Assembly (NCBI GenBank): GCA_019044685.2
Contig: JAGTXX020000003.1
Coordinates: forward strand, 1,550,001-1,614,000
Source of the DNA: Nannochloris sp. 'desiccata'
Taxonomy: Eukaryota; Chlorophyta; Trebouxiophyceae; Chlorellales; Chlorellaceae
DNA: 64,000 nt
Reading direction: 5' to 3'
The position numbers were made by a program, and so were the translations under genes. The notes under the pieces are model-generated. The model worked only from the letters and a program-made list of their open reading frames with translations. It made no database searches and had not been told where the DNA came from. Positions 1-10,951 of the stretch are shown piece after piece; the first letter of the stretch is position 1; each line of letters begins with the position of its first letter.

Positions 1-306
1 TCGTTTTCAAGTTGTGGGGGCTGATTGCCAAAACGAAATAATGATCTTAAGCACGAAGGCGAGCTATATGGCCTTCTTGCAGTGATTATAAAATGTCTGT
101 GAGGTATTAACAGAGTTTAGAATACAGGAATTGTTTGAAAGTTTGTATACAAACAGCTTTTTAAGGCGCTCAAAATTCTCTCCACAACTGCAATTCGTGA
201 AGATTACTATGGAAGACGATTCGAAAGTCATTGGTTGATGTGAAAAGTAAATGATAATTATACTAACACCATATTTTTAATTACAAAGTCTGCAGCGACG
301 ATTGCA
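1..306. other. intergenic, no gene recognised
   Basis: AT-rich sequence with no open frame that I can tie to a family. It probably holds the promoter and 5' leader of the PsbP-family gene that starts at 307. Confidence 0.4.
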
Positions 307-1144
307 ATGCATCAAAAGTACTTGCTTCATGATCACATTCAATTCGTTCAACATGAGAGAACTTTCAGGCAATCTCGTCAGAGAGTTAGAGCACATGTGC
401 GTTTTAATATAGACAATTTAAGTGTCGTAAATCTATCATGAACACCAAACATTGATCTAACTGGTACTCTTTCATCAATCTTCCTTCCAGGCGGTAGCAA
501 CGGCGAGTTCACACGGCAGCCGACCTACACCATCTCCCTCATCAGAAGATTCGTCCTATCCCGCTATAAATCTAAATAGAAGATCTATTCTGACAATAGC
601 ATCGATGTTCGTTCTTCCAGCTGCTTTCCCTGAAGACAGTGTTGCCACCACGCTTCCCTCCCCTGACTTTACTACTTATGCCAATCCTGCTCAAAATTAC
701 TCTTTTCAACGCCCTGAATCCTGGGAACAAGTTGAAAAAGCCGGTGCCGACGTATTATTTCGCGATCCAATAAAAAAATCATCTACTCTAGGCATGACGG
801 TACTTCCAGTGATGGTCCCGACTCTCGACACATTTGGCAGCCTAGAAGTAGTAGCAGAAAAGTTAGTAGCAGCAGAAAAGGCAAAGGAAAGCACATTATC
901 CGTTAAAATGCTGAGCCAACAGCAAAGAGAGACTCCATTGGCCTCTGCTGTATATGATTTTGTGTATGAAGTAGATAGCACACGAGGACGGAAACAGATT
1001 GTCAATTGTGTAGCGATAGTTCGTAGTAAATTGTATATATTAAATGGGAATGTGAGTTGTGGGAAAGAGACAGCATGTGGAGAGGAACAAGTAGCAACTG
1101 TTGAATTGATGAAACATGCTGCGGAGTCGCTTAAAATTGAGTAG
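307..1144 (+). CDS. PsbP-domain thylakoid lumen protein with twin-arginine signal
   Basis: Two exons, 307-396 and 491-1144, joined in phase 0 (donor GTGCGT, acceptor TTCCAG, branch-like CTAAC near 450), giving about 247 residues. The first 30 residues are basic and Ser/Arg rich like a stromal transit peptide. Residues 60-61 are RR followed by a hydrophobic stretch ending in PAA (RRSILTIASMFVLPAA), a twin-arginine lumen-targeting signal. The mature part (from about residue 80) reads as a PsbP domain: a YANPAQNYSFQRPESW start, then alternating strands to the C-terminus. PsbP-family proteins are lumenal and help assemble or stabilise photosystem II or related thylakoid complexes. Which subfamily (PsbP, PPL or PPD) cannot be told by eye. 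The first exon rests on splice signals and phase only; the second is secure. Confidence 0.8.
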
Positions 1145-1214
1145 AAGAGACATTAATAGATATCGAATTTTAGGGATTTGTAATTGCAAATATCTATTGA
1201 TTAATAAATCAACA

Positions 1215-2624
1215 TCAACTTCCTGCTACTCTTTTAGCGGCTAGAACTGCTTCTAACGCAGCTATCCGTGGATCTTTAGCCTTGTGCAACCCAAACTCCT
1301 TCAAGACACCACCACCACCGCCACAGCCTTTGCCATCTTCATCGTCATCATTATTATTATCTATGACCCCTACAGTTATGCAATAATGCTCTTGAATTAA
1401 ATTCCATTCTTCAAATTCGTCAAATATCTCTAATTTCTGTATTCTATGCACATCATTTGGATCTAAACAGCTCTTATAAATTTCATTCATTGTTTTTGCC
1501 TCTGCTCGACCCCACCCCGCTTTTAGAAATCTTTCTGTGTGAGCTTCTAAAGTGGGCACAATGCCTAGCAAAGGGCATCCCCGAACAGATAGATTCATCA
1601 TCATTTGTCTTCCAAATGCATCATCAGGGTTGACTTGCTCATAGAGGGCCATTGCTGCTGCAGTTTTACTGAATTTTTGCCCCAACCAGCGGAGTAAATC
1701 GTCGCCTTGTTGGGGATGCATATAGACAAGCACACACTCTGCTAGAATGAACGTTGGAATGGAGTAATTTATACCTGCAAGATTTAATGCAGCTTCTACT
1801 TGACCTACATCTCGTAGATCTGCGGGCAAAAGGCTATAACGAGAGCTTAATACCTCTCCATTATCACAATTAATTTCCGCTGCCTGTGGTTTGTCGTTGC
1901 CATTTTCTTCATTATCGACATTACCTTGCAGGGTTCGCAAAAGAGCTGGGATGCGCTGTATAGCTGAAGATTTACGTTGTGTCACATCCTGAAAATCTAG
2001 TTCAAGATACAGGGTGCTTGTACTATCACTATTTGTTTTTTCCAAGAGCGTTCCCTCGGCAGTGAGCTGGAAGAATGTTGTATCATAGCCAGCTCCTAGG
2101 ACAATAATCTGCCGCTTGCTTGATGTTGAAGTTGTTTTAATAAAATCTAGTAGGATCTTACGCAGTGCAGCAAACCGGGAATAATAACCTGTTATAAGGG
2201 GATGAAGGTAAGAATTAAAATTAAAAAGGCGGTGATGGATGTTGAGGCGGCGAGCGAAGAATTTGCTTAATTTCCAGATTGACTTTTGGTATCCAAACTA
2301 CTGCTATATAACAGCCAAGATACTAATACTGTTCTTATTACTCACCTCTATTAATTAATGGTGCTCTTCTGACTGGCGTCTTCACAAAATGGTGCACAAA
2401 GTCGTCACGGAAATAGCCCAGACGAACACAAGCCCTGAAAGTAGTTGGGCGGACAGGGAAAATTGAAAGTTTAAACATATGCAAATACAATATTACAGCA
2501 ATTATAATACCCTTATCGGCTCGGTGCTTGACGTAACGCTGACCTACAATTTACTTGCTTGAGCATCGTCATTTGTTTCGATCACTCCAGCAACTCCGCC
2601 CAATGCCCGATTTGAGGCATGCAT
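1215..2624 (-). CDS. LCMT1: leucine carboxyl methyltransferase 1 (PP2A methyltransferase)
   Basis: Three exons on the minus strand: 2624-2548, 2434-2346 and 2188-1215, all frame-consistent, giving about 379 residues. The enzyme uses S-adenosylmethionine to methylate the C-terminal leucine of the PP2A catalytic subunit in the cytosol, which controls PP2A holoenzyme assembly. Family hallmarks are visible: ETNDDAQASK near the N-terminus, LINRGYYSR across the second splice junction, the SAM-binding LGAGYDTTFFQL, YLELDFQDVTQRKSSAI, and LAECVLVYM. A low-complexity acidic/glycine segment (DNNNDDDEDGKGCGGGGG) is inserted near the C-terminus. Start chosen at the Met whose exon reads into NDDA through a GTAGGT donor. 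It converges on the PsbP-like gene, with 70 bases between the stops. Confidence 0.9.
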
Positions 2625-2847
2625 TATAGACGTTCTGGTATACTATACGAGCTCACATAAGAGATATGGAATTTCATGCTCGTCGAAGACCAAAATTTCC
2701 ACTACTAGTAGTTCAAATCTTCAAAGTTTGGGACCACTTCGACACGTGTTTCAGTGGACCCATTCAAATTGTAAGCGGCTGAACAACATCATCTCATCAT
2801 CTCTGTATTTACATATTTTTCTCTTATAGAAAATCGCATCAAAAGCA

Positions 2848-4043
2848 ATGGACCCTTTAGGCGGGGGCCAATTCCCAGCTGAGGGAGGTGGAGTAGATGC
2901 AAATACTTCTGAGCCTTTGAATGCTGCCTCTGCTGCTGCCGTCCAAAATTTATTAGCTCAAGTTGCTAGGAACTCGGCATTTAATAGAATGACAGCTCCG
3001 ATGCCAGGACCAACTTACTCTGATTTGATGGCTCAAGCATTCCAAGCCCAAGCGCAACCTCACCTAGTTCATTTATTGGCTCAAGCAAATGGGCTGAATT
3101 TCCCAGGTATGCCTCAGCATCTTATGCACATGCCTCCTTTGGAAGCTCCTCCACTTCCTAGCGGGCGAGGCAGACGGACACAAAGTGGCGGAGATGGACG
3201 TACCGTCACTAACAACACCTACGCTAGTAGACACCAACAGGTCAGTTGTGTTTAATCATTGTAATTGAAGAGATAAGAGGAATACTTATTTAATATTTGT
3301 CTGTGTTTAAGTTTAAGAATAAAACACAAGATAATGATTAGTTAAATGAATGTGTTCTCTAAAAAAACCTTTCTTCTCCTTTTACCGCCCAACTGCAGGC
3401 TGAAGCACGTCGTCGCTCTAGAATTAATGAACGTCTAGACGCACTACGTAAGATAGTACCACATACAGAGCGTGCAAATACAGCTGCTTTCTTAGAGGAT
3501 GTCGTTCGTTATGTGCAACGTGTGCAACATCGCGTTCTAGAGCTTGAATTGAAACTAGGCTTGCCTCCGACGGTGACTCTGCCAGCAGCTCCAATCACAT
3601 TTGGAGATAGTGCGACACCTGAAGGCACCCTGGTAACAAATAACTCACATCAAGGCATTGATAGATTGGCATTACAGGCAGTGTTGCAACAAGCAGCTGC
3701 TACTGTAGCTGCCATGCCGCCTTCTGGACCTAGTGAAGCTGCACAACCCCCACAGAGAACTGTTGCTGCTCCTGCATCAAATACTCCTGTGCTGCCTTCT
3801 GTGAGTGAGGAGTTGGCAATGGCAGCTCAATTAGCTCCACCAACAAAAAATGAATCAGCCGCTGAGAGGGCGACGATGGCTGAATCTCAACCACCAGCTG
3901 CTGCCGCTGCAGCTGCTATGGCCGTCACCACTGCGGCTGTCGATGATGCTACAGACGGAGGAAAGCGGCATCAGATTCCCGAAGAAGATGAGGGAGACGC
4001 GCCTGAGCATCAGATAAAACGGAGGAGAGGAACAGCTAGATAA
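2848..4043 (+). CDS. bHLH transcription factor
   Basis: Two exons, 2848-3240 and 3399-4043 (phase 0), giving about 345 residues. The basic region is AEARRRSRINERLDALRKIVP, with the E-box-reading His, Glu and Arg present when the exons are joined (HQQ|AEARRR). It is followed by a loop and a second helix that runs into a leucine-rich ELELKLGL. Flanks are low complexity: Gly/Asn/Gln-rich N-terminus, Ala/Pro/Gln-rich C-terminus with a terminal basic patch (KRRRGTAR) that may be nuclear localising. The overall pattern resembles plant-type PIF/UNE10-like bHLH proteins, but target and regulation are unknown. The intron lies inside the DNA-binding basic region; reading through it ends after VSCV, giving a 135-residue product without DNA binding. 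Confidence 0.85.
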
Positions 4044-4612
4044 TATAGCGAACACTATACACATAAATAAAATATAATAAACAGCAAGAGAGTGGAAATT
4101 TAATAGCCCTACAAATTAATAGATCGTGTCCTTTCTTTCGCCCTGGTGAAGTAATAAGCAACCAAGAAGATGGTCAGAATAGTAATATATGAATTCTTCT
4201 ATGGAATCTGTCCCCATTTCTCCAATGAATTTTTTTAATTTCCCGCCAGAACCTGGCCGGCCGCATTTTCCTTTTTTAATATATTTTGCATGTGAAGCAC
4301 CTGTTTCTTTGCCTATTTGCTTTGCTTTGCTTTGACAATACAACTGTCTTTTTTGTTACTAAAGAAGGGCATTATTACCATTTCTTTTACCCATTCTTTC
4401 CATTTTGTATATGTTGTTAATGTAAGGCCACTTATTTTTCCATATCTTGAAGCAGCAGCCGAGTAGCTATACCGAACCTAGTTTCCAGCGATGTCAGCTA
4501 TATATGGGAACATCGGATATCTTTCTCTGCATAACTATTAATCCATAACATCCCAGCAAGGCTTCCAAGAATCAAACACAGAGCCTCTACACACAAAATA
4601 AACAGATCCAAC
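4044..4612. other. intergenic, no gene recognised
   Basis: AT-rich 3' flank of the bHLH gene and 5' flank of the small gene at 4613. The open frame on the minus strand at 4116-4343 is low complexity and matches no family I know. Confidence 0.4.
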
Positions 4613-4861
4613 ATGAGTTCCGAGGGGCAAAAAACCGGCAGCATCAGCCGAAACGATTATGAGATGGAAAGGAACGCTGCCAAGTGGCAGGTCGAGCGTG
4701 AAGCTACCAAGGATGTCCAGCGCGAGATGCGTGAGGGAGACAAAGAGGCCGAGGCTATGAACGAGCAAGTCCAAGCTCAGGATCCCAACTACTCTCCGTC
4801 AAACCCTCAAGAAGAAAGTATGGAGAAAGAATATCGCGAGGGAGGTGGCAAGGAAATCTGA
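4613..4861 (+). CDS. small highly hydrophilic protein, unknown
   Basis: Intronless, 82 residues, no recognised family. The protein is almost entirely polar and charged (Glu, Lys, Arg, Gln, Asn, Ser), with no hydrophobic core, no signal and no membrane segment. This composition resembles LEA/hydrophilin-type stress proteins, but no signature motif supports that name. The start ATG follows an A/C-rich leader, and the frame is free of stops from there to a TGA with Gly-Gly-Gly-Lys-Glu-Ile at the end. It could also be a chance open frame; the consistent charge pattern and isolated position favour a real gene. Confidence 0.45.
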   Translation: MSSEGQKTGSISRNDYEMERNAAKWQVEREATKDVQREMREGDKEAEAMNEQVQAQDPNYSPSNPQEESMEKEYREGGGKEI

Positions 4862-5071
4862 ATGGAGACCAATAGTCGTTGGCTCGAGTCAGAATGTATT
4901 TTCGGGTTGATTGACTGACCAAGAAAGATAACCATTGTTGATATGCATAAGAATTCTGCCTTGACGGCTGTTTCTCCTTTCCTCTTGACCGAAAAAGTTG
5001 TTGCAAACAGTTCGTTAGCGCGTGTAAAATTGTTACATAAAAGAAATGCCTTATGTAAATATAAAAAGGCA

Positions 5072-5729
5072 TCAACTAGACGAGGGTTCTGGTTCTGGCT
5101 GTTCTAAAGCTGCTTGTGCTGCAGCTGGTAGCCCTAAATTCATTCCTTGCATTGCTCTTGCCGCCACTCCATGTCCTCTAAGCATTTTTTCAAGCATTTC
5201 TATTTTTAAATCCATAGCTACGTCAGATTCCAAATATTTATCTGCAGTGTTCATAACGTAGTTATCTAAACTTCCAGCCTTGTCAATATTTCTGCAGCGC
5301 AGGAGAAGAAAATTGAGGGGTAAAAAATTGAGGCAGCGGTGTCGACGAAAGATGAAATATTATTTACAGGAGAAAAAATAGCTTCAATCAAGATATTAAT
5401 AATTATTGCACATTGCTGCTTACCTAAGGGCTGCAGTGGTGACTCTAAGCTGCACTTTTCTATTAAGAATATCACTAAAAAGGGTACATTTTTGAGAGTT
5501 TGGTTTCCATGTTCTTCTCGTTCTGCGTTTGAATTTAAAGCACTTCAGTGAACTTCGAGGTATCTGCAGGTTGTAATGCATCTTAGTAAACTTCATGGTC
5601 ACAGTTTCCTTACCTATTGCCTCCGTCGTCACTGACATTGTTCCCTGACAAAACTTTTTTCCCCGCGTATAGGCCACGCCTCGCTCGCTTAGTGACGGCG
5701 CGCGTAAATGATATTAATCCTAAAGGCAT
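5072..5729 (-). CDS. mitochondrial ribosomal protein bL28m
   Basis: Three exons on the minus strand, 5729-5614, 5522-5424 and 5291-5072, all frame-consistent, giving about 144 residues. The core follows the L28 family: RRGLYAGKKVLSGNNVS in exon 1, RTRRTWKPN at the start of exon 2, then KVQLRVTTAALRNIDKAGS and LDNYV across the second junction. That last block is typical of mitochondrial rather than plastid L28 proteins. The N-terminus (MPLGLISFTRAVTKRARR) is a short basic, amphipathic leader that fits mitochondrial import. The C-terminus extends past the bacterial length into an Ala/Pro/Glu-rich tail. The protein is a structural component of the mitochondrial large subunit. None of the single exons is recognisable alone; the identity comes from the joined frame. 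Confidence 0.85.
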
Positions 5730-5921
5730 CTTGCAATTTGTTTTAATGGAATTGCTTCAAAGGGAATAGATCGTGCATTTACAGCCGAACAATTATTTCG
5801 AGCGCCAAACCCGCCAGAAGAAATACACGAAACCTTGCGAGTTCACCAACATTCTGCAGACTCAAAACCTTGCGCCTTATTATATATATATTCAAGTCTA
5901 TTTCAGAAGCACGCGTGGGCA

Positions 5922-6343
5922 ATGGGCTGGCTCGGAAGTGTGCTTGTTCAGGCCGTGATCACTTCAGTATTATTAGGTGCTCTAAAGCGAGCAGGCGTAG
6001 TTCGGTAAGAGAATTTACATTGGACCGAGCTAGATATCTATAGCATGCTCCAAGGCTCTTGGATTTTTCTTTGTCCTTACTATCCCTTCAATAAACATTC
6101 TCCACTACAGCGTGGAACCGAATGCTATAGAAAACCCTGGAGCTCGCTCGATATTTACTACAGCTGTAAGTTTTGATAACTGATACATGAATAAAAGCGA
6201 TTGGACGAGCAATGCAGCGCCATGTAACCGACCTGATCCTTGCCTCACAAATTAATTTCTGAATCGTTCAGGTTGAGATGGGCGAGTCGGTGGCAGAGGC
6301 TGGAGAGAGAATGGTAAAAAATATTCAGGGCAAGGTAAGATAA
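5922..6343 (+). CDS. mitofissin (Atg44/DUF1748)-like small protein
   Basis: Three short exons, 5922-6004, 6111-6165 and 6272-6334/6343, join to about 67-69 residues. The product starts MGWLGSVLVQAVITSVLLGA, a hydrophobic/amphipathic N-terminal helix, followed by LKRAGVVR, a Pro/Asn-containing loop, and a second amphipathic helix (MGESVAEAGERMVKNI). Length and layout (helix, KR-G turn, second helix containing GE) resemble the DUF1748 family, whose fungal member Atg44 (mitofissin) drives mitochondrial membrane fission in mitophagy from the intermembrane space. The assignment is by pattern only. Exon 3 either reads to TAA at 6341-6343 or splices at GTAAGA to an acceptor at 6420 where the next codon is TAG; both end the protein at nearly the same residue. 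Confidence 0.5.
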
Positions 6344-6544
6344 TGCATGCTTTTATTGTAAAGCAGTCATGTTCATGGTGGTGACTTCTCAAAGGTGCGC
6401 TTCTCTAATTTACTGTGCAGTAGAATCAAGTACACTATTTCCGTAGGTAGCTAGCTAAGACGATAACTTAATCACAGGAACAGCAATAGCAGAATGATAA
6501 TAATATTGACTAAAAGACTATAATTGCCATGTAAAAATACTCAA

Positions 6545-7111
6545 TTATGTTCCCTTACACAGTTTTAATTTCTTCATAAAGGGAGCTACAGTACTCTTTG
6601 GGTAAGGTGCAGTTGCAAGGCACGTCACGAAATCTTCTGGTTGTTCAATCCACACTTTATGTAAAATACCAGCTTCTTCTAATTTTTGAGCTATATCGAG
6701 TATTTGAGCGTCACCAGTGGCTTCTAATACAACCTTGTGCATGTGATCGATGTTTTCAGGGGCGCAGTAGCTCTGTGCTGTTGGCTGGTCTTTGCTGAGC
6801 CAAAGAGCGGCGGTGGCGGCATGGCAACCTTGAGCTACTATACTACCTAAAGGCCAATTCATCTCCTTCCAAAGATCCTGACGCAATATAACGTATTGAA
6901 GAAGGGGTTCTGGGGGTGCAGCATCAGTTCCACTAGCGCTGGCAGCGACGGGACTCCTAGACATGTTTTGATTCGCACTTGTAGCAACAGCCCGTCGAAA
7001 TTGAATTGCTCTGCAATAATCAACTTGTCGTCCGCTGATGCTAACACTTTGTAATCCCGAAAACTTGCTGCACACAGTAATTTTAGGAGTAGATAGAGCT
7101 AATCTGTACAT
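6545..7111 (-). CDS. PTRHD1: peptidyl-tRNA hydrolase domain protein, PTRHD1 type
   Basis: Intronless, 188 residues. From about residue 70 the protein follows the PTRHD1 branch of the Pth2 fold: YVILRQDLWKEMNWPLGSIV, AQGCHAATAALWL, then LEEAGILHKVWIEQPEDF and a C-terminal CLATAPYPK. Pth2 enzymes cleave peptidyl-tRNA; activity of PTRHD1 members is less certain. The 70-residue N-terminal extension is rich in Ser, Arg and Ala without acidic residues at its start, like a mitochondrial or plastid presequence. It lies tail-to-tail with the mitofissin-like gene. Confidence 0.85.
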   Translation of the reverse strand: MYRLALSTPKITVCSKFSGLQSVSISGRQVDYCRAIQFRRAVATSANQNMSRSPVAASASGTDAAPPEPLLQYVILRQDLWKEMNWPLGSIVAQGCHAATAALWLSKDQPTAQSYCAPENIDHMHKVVLEATGDAQILDIAQKLEEAGILHKVWIEQPEDFVTCLATAPYPKSTVAPFMKKLKLCKGT

Positions 7112-7297
7112 TGATTTCGAGCTTACTTATTTATCAATTGTCTTATATCTATTTTGGTTCTATTGCCAATCTCAAATACTAATACGTTTAGTTTACATGC
7201 ACATAATACGTTTTATGATAGAAACACCCGATGAATTCTCTAAAACTGAAAGAGAAAGACAGAAAAAACGGCTACCGACAACTAAGCTTCTAAAACT

Positions 7298-8339
7298 TTA
7301 ACGTGCCACCAAGCCAGCTTCCTTATCCCACTGAGCAGCAGATTTCACATCATCAATAATCTGCTTTTCTGGTGTCACAATTCCATCAATAATTCCATAC
7401 GCCAACGCATCTTTAGGCTGCATATATAAAGGACGTTGCATATCTTTATCCAGTTTCTCAGCAGAGTGGCCAGTAGTACGGGATAAAATCTGCAACATAT
7501 TCTGTTTCTGTGCAAGTACTTCTTTCCACTTAACTTGAATTTCAATAGCCTGCCTCTGTCCGGTTGGAGGAACACGAGGTTGATGCAACATTGCGGTGGC
7601 GTGCTCGAGCATGTATCGGTGACCCTTTTGTCCAGCAGAGAGCAACATGCAAGACTGGCCAATGGCAACACCGACACCAACAGTGTGAACTTCATTTTTG
7701 ATAAAAGACATTGTATCGTAGATAGCTGTTCCTTCTGTTTCGAATCCAACAGTCTCCCCATCAGCACGAGTTGTCCCTGTAGAATTAATGTAGAGGTATA
7801 ATGGCTTGGTCCGATCTTTATATTGTAAATAGAGCATCTCTGCAATGATGAGTTCAGTAACTGCAGGGACAAGCGGCATGCCTAGGTACACAATGCGGCT
7901 ATCCAAAAGAAGAGAAGGTAAATCAGGAGGTGGGGTGCGGGGCTTGTGATCATCATACCCAGTGCCTGCTGCTGCTCCAGGTGCTCCAGAGTTCGCCTGG
8001 ATATTTGGTAATTGCATTTTTGTAGGTTCAGGAGTCCAAAGTTCACCGAAACGTTCTAAATCACCAACGTCATTCGCTGCTGCTGGTGTGACTGCAATAA
8101 AAAAACGGGCGAAGAACCAAATATTATTTTCTGGGACTTGGTTAGCACAGAGGTGCACTATTTGCAAATCAGAAATTCCGATCTCTTTTCAAAACCAGCA
8201 ACTCACCACTAACTACGTGAGGAGAGGTTCTCCTCAAGGTGGGGTGGCTCCACATCTGGGGCTGTCTGGTGCTGCATGAGGACATTTTGGCTGCAGACGC
8301 AGGCGCGCACGCGCCTCTAACACCACTCATAACTTTCAT
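7298..8339 (-). CDS. ClpR-type (non-catalytic) subunit of the plastid Clp protease
   Basis: Two exons on the minus strand, 8339-8207 and 8091-7298 (phase 1), giving about 308 residues. Exon 1 is a Ser/Arg/Pro-rich, acid-free leader consistent with a plastid transit peptide. The body has the ClpP fold signatures PPPDLPSLLLDSRIVYLG, YINSTGTT, VGFETEGTAIYDTM and LLSAGQKGHR. In the block aligned with the catalytic serine of ClpP (G-x-A-x-S-M), this protein reads AIGQSCMLL, placing a Gly where Ser is expected. The catalytic His position is kept (LHQP). Loss of the serine marks the ClpR group, which forms mixed rings with ClpP in cyanobacteria and plastids. VGFETEG and the RPLYMQP segment look most like ClpR4, a weak subtype call. 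Confidence 0.82.
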
Positions 8340-8677
8340 ATTCTAAATACTAGATGGTGCCACTCAAAAAACACTTTGCCAACTTGTTGTCAATTAAGTG
8401 ATTAATGTGGCTTTGTTATTAGAGTAGAAACCTATCCTCTATGCTAGCACGCTAAAATGTGCTTTAATGTTAGATCTCTGAGAAAACGCTTTAATTATTT
8501 CTGTTTATACTTCTAGGGTCTCGGAAATATAGGTCGAGGGATAAAATCACCAAGGGTGCCGGTTGAGGGCGTCTAAAGAGCATTTCCATGCCAAGGATCG
8601 CTATTTTTTCATACATCCATATTAAATGCATCTCTAAAACTTCAATCAACTTGCCAGATCGTGAATATCGAGGCACT
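8340..8677. promoter_or_regulatory. divergent intergenic region, ClpR / TFIIE-beta
   Basis: The space between two divergent start codons must contain both promoters. The sequence is AT-rich; I see no clear TATA box or other named motif. Confidence 0.4.
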
Positions 8678-9720
8678 ATGGCCCCACCAAAAGGTGGCAA
8701 TGTCTTGTCTGTCCTTGCAAAGTTCCGAACTGACCAAGTCAAGGCCGCGAAAGTGCAGGCTGAAGCCTCGAAGGAACGAGAAGAGAAACTGAAAAAGGTT
8801 CAGAGCGGAGGTAAGAGAGTGCAAAATTATTATTGAGATAACATTTCTGATTAATCATCCAAAAGAGCTTGTAGCAAGGAATTCGCACTAATCAGTTCTC
8901 TTCTTCCTACCTAACAGGAGTCAAGAAACCGACCGCACCAAGGCCCTCTAGGAGCCGTGCCAAGACAACCACTTCTTCTGGTCCAGCTGGCTCTGATGTC
9001 CCGTCAGGCTCAGGCGCCGGAGGCGCAGCAGCTGCTGGCCCGAACGATTGGAAGACAGCCGTTGCCAAACCCTTATTACCTCTAGGCATGCGTCAAAAAC
9101 AGGTTGTTGATTTCCTTAGACAAAGAGAATCTCCAGCAACAGCCACTGAAATCGCGGTAGCAACTGGTCGGGAAATAAAAAATGAACCCGACCTGGCTTC
9201 TGCTCTAGATGCCAACCCAAAAGTACAAGTAGACGTCGATGCAGGTACATTTGCATACTTACCTGAAGCAAATGTACGCAGTAAGAAGGAGCTCTTAGAC
9301 TATATTTGCCGCGCTGGAGCACCTGTTGCTACTTCCGAACTTGCAGATGCCTATCGGACGGTGCTAGATGATGTTGCTGCACTGAAAGATGAAGGTATCG
9401 TTATGGGATTGCATAGTTTCGACCCTGAAGTGAATTGCGAGGTATTATATGCAGTAGATACGAAATTAATTGGGATTGAATGCGACCCTGAAGTAGCTGC
9501 ATTATGGCTATCTACTGAAGTACCTGATGACGATGAAGAAATAACAACCGAGCTTCAAAAAGTTAATCTACCGCATGTACCACGAAAGGCGCCTAGAAAG
9601 AAGGCACCTAAAGAAAAGAAACGTAAACAACGTAAAGCATCTAAGCTCCGTGCTGTGACGAATGCTCATTTAATGCATTTATTGGAAGGCGATGCACCCA
9701 ATGCCATAGATAATATTTAG
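8678..9720 (+). CDS. GTF2E2: transcription initiation factor IIE subunit beta
   Basis: Two exons, 8678-8810 and 8918-9720 (phase 1), giving about 311 residues, close to the usual TFIIE-beta length. After a short Lys/Glu helix and a Ser/Thr/Gly/Ala-rich linker, two winged-helix modules follow: one around KQVVDFLRQRESPATATEIA and one around SKKELLDYICRAGAPVATSELADAY. The C-terminus is strongly basic (KKAPKEKKRKQRKASK) as in other TFIIE-beta proteins. With TFIIE-alpha it recruits and regulates TFIIH at RNA polymerase II promoters. The start is the ATG reading APPKGGNVLSVL; a longer upstream frame exists but its residues do not look conserved. Confidence 0.85.
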
Positions 9721-9912
9721 AAATAGACGCCACTTGATCAATACATTTTCTACTTTTCCTTTCATTCTGCACTTGATTTTCTATTTGTAATCTATTTGTA
9801 ATAACTAATAACTAACTGAACTGGTAAATTTGCATAGGCCTTTGTTACATTGGAACGTCAAGAAGTGGGCCTTACTACACTCCAGCGTCCCGCTCTTTAA
9901 AAGAGCTTATAT

Positions 9913-10693
<781 letters not shown>

Positions 10694-10951
10694 ATTTCCT
10701 GTTACTGCCGCTGTTCTACTGAAGAGTAAACTGCAAGCAGCTGTGTTCGAAAGAGACAGAACTCGTCACCCTAGGCCCTCTAATGAGGCTGGCTCTCAGA
10801 CTTAATGAGGCCCGGGTCAAATCGAGAGGAATTTCATTTCGAAAATTAAAGTGCGTTTCTGAATCGTTTTGAGTCAGTTGATGTCATTTTCGCGTTAAGA
10901 TTCAAACCAGTAAATTATGTTGTGCATATGGTGAGCCGGCTGCGGCTGCTC

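Noticed and set aside
4116..4343. 75-codon minus-strand frame downstream of the bHLH gene
   Set aside because: Low-complexity Lys/Gly composition and no start context or family; probably UTR sequence.
5266..5475. Minus-strand frame read through the bL28m introns
   Set aside because: It is a different phase of the same exon; the spliced bL28m frame explains the conserved residues.
8588..8677. Upstream start for the TFIIE-beta gene
   Set aside because: The extra 30 residues show no conservation pattern, and the ATG at 8678 begins the family-like sequence.
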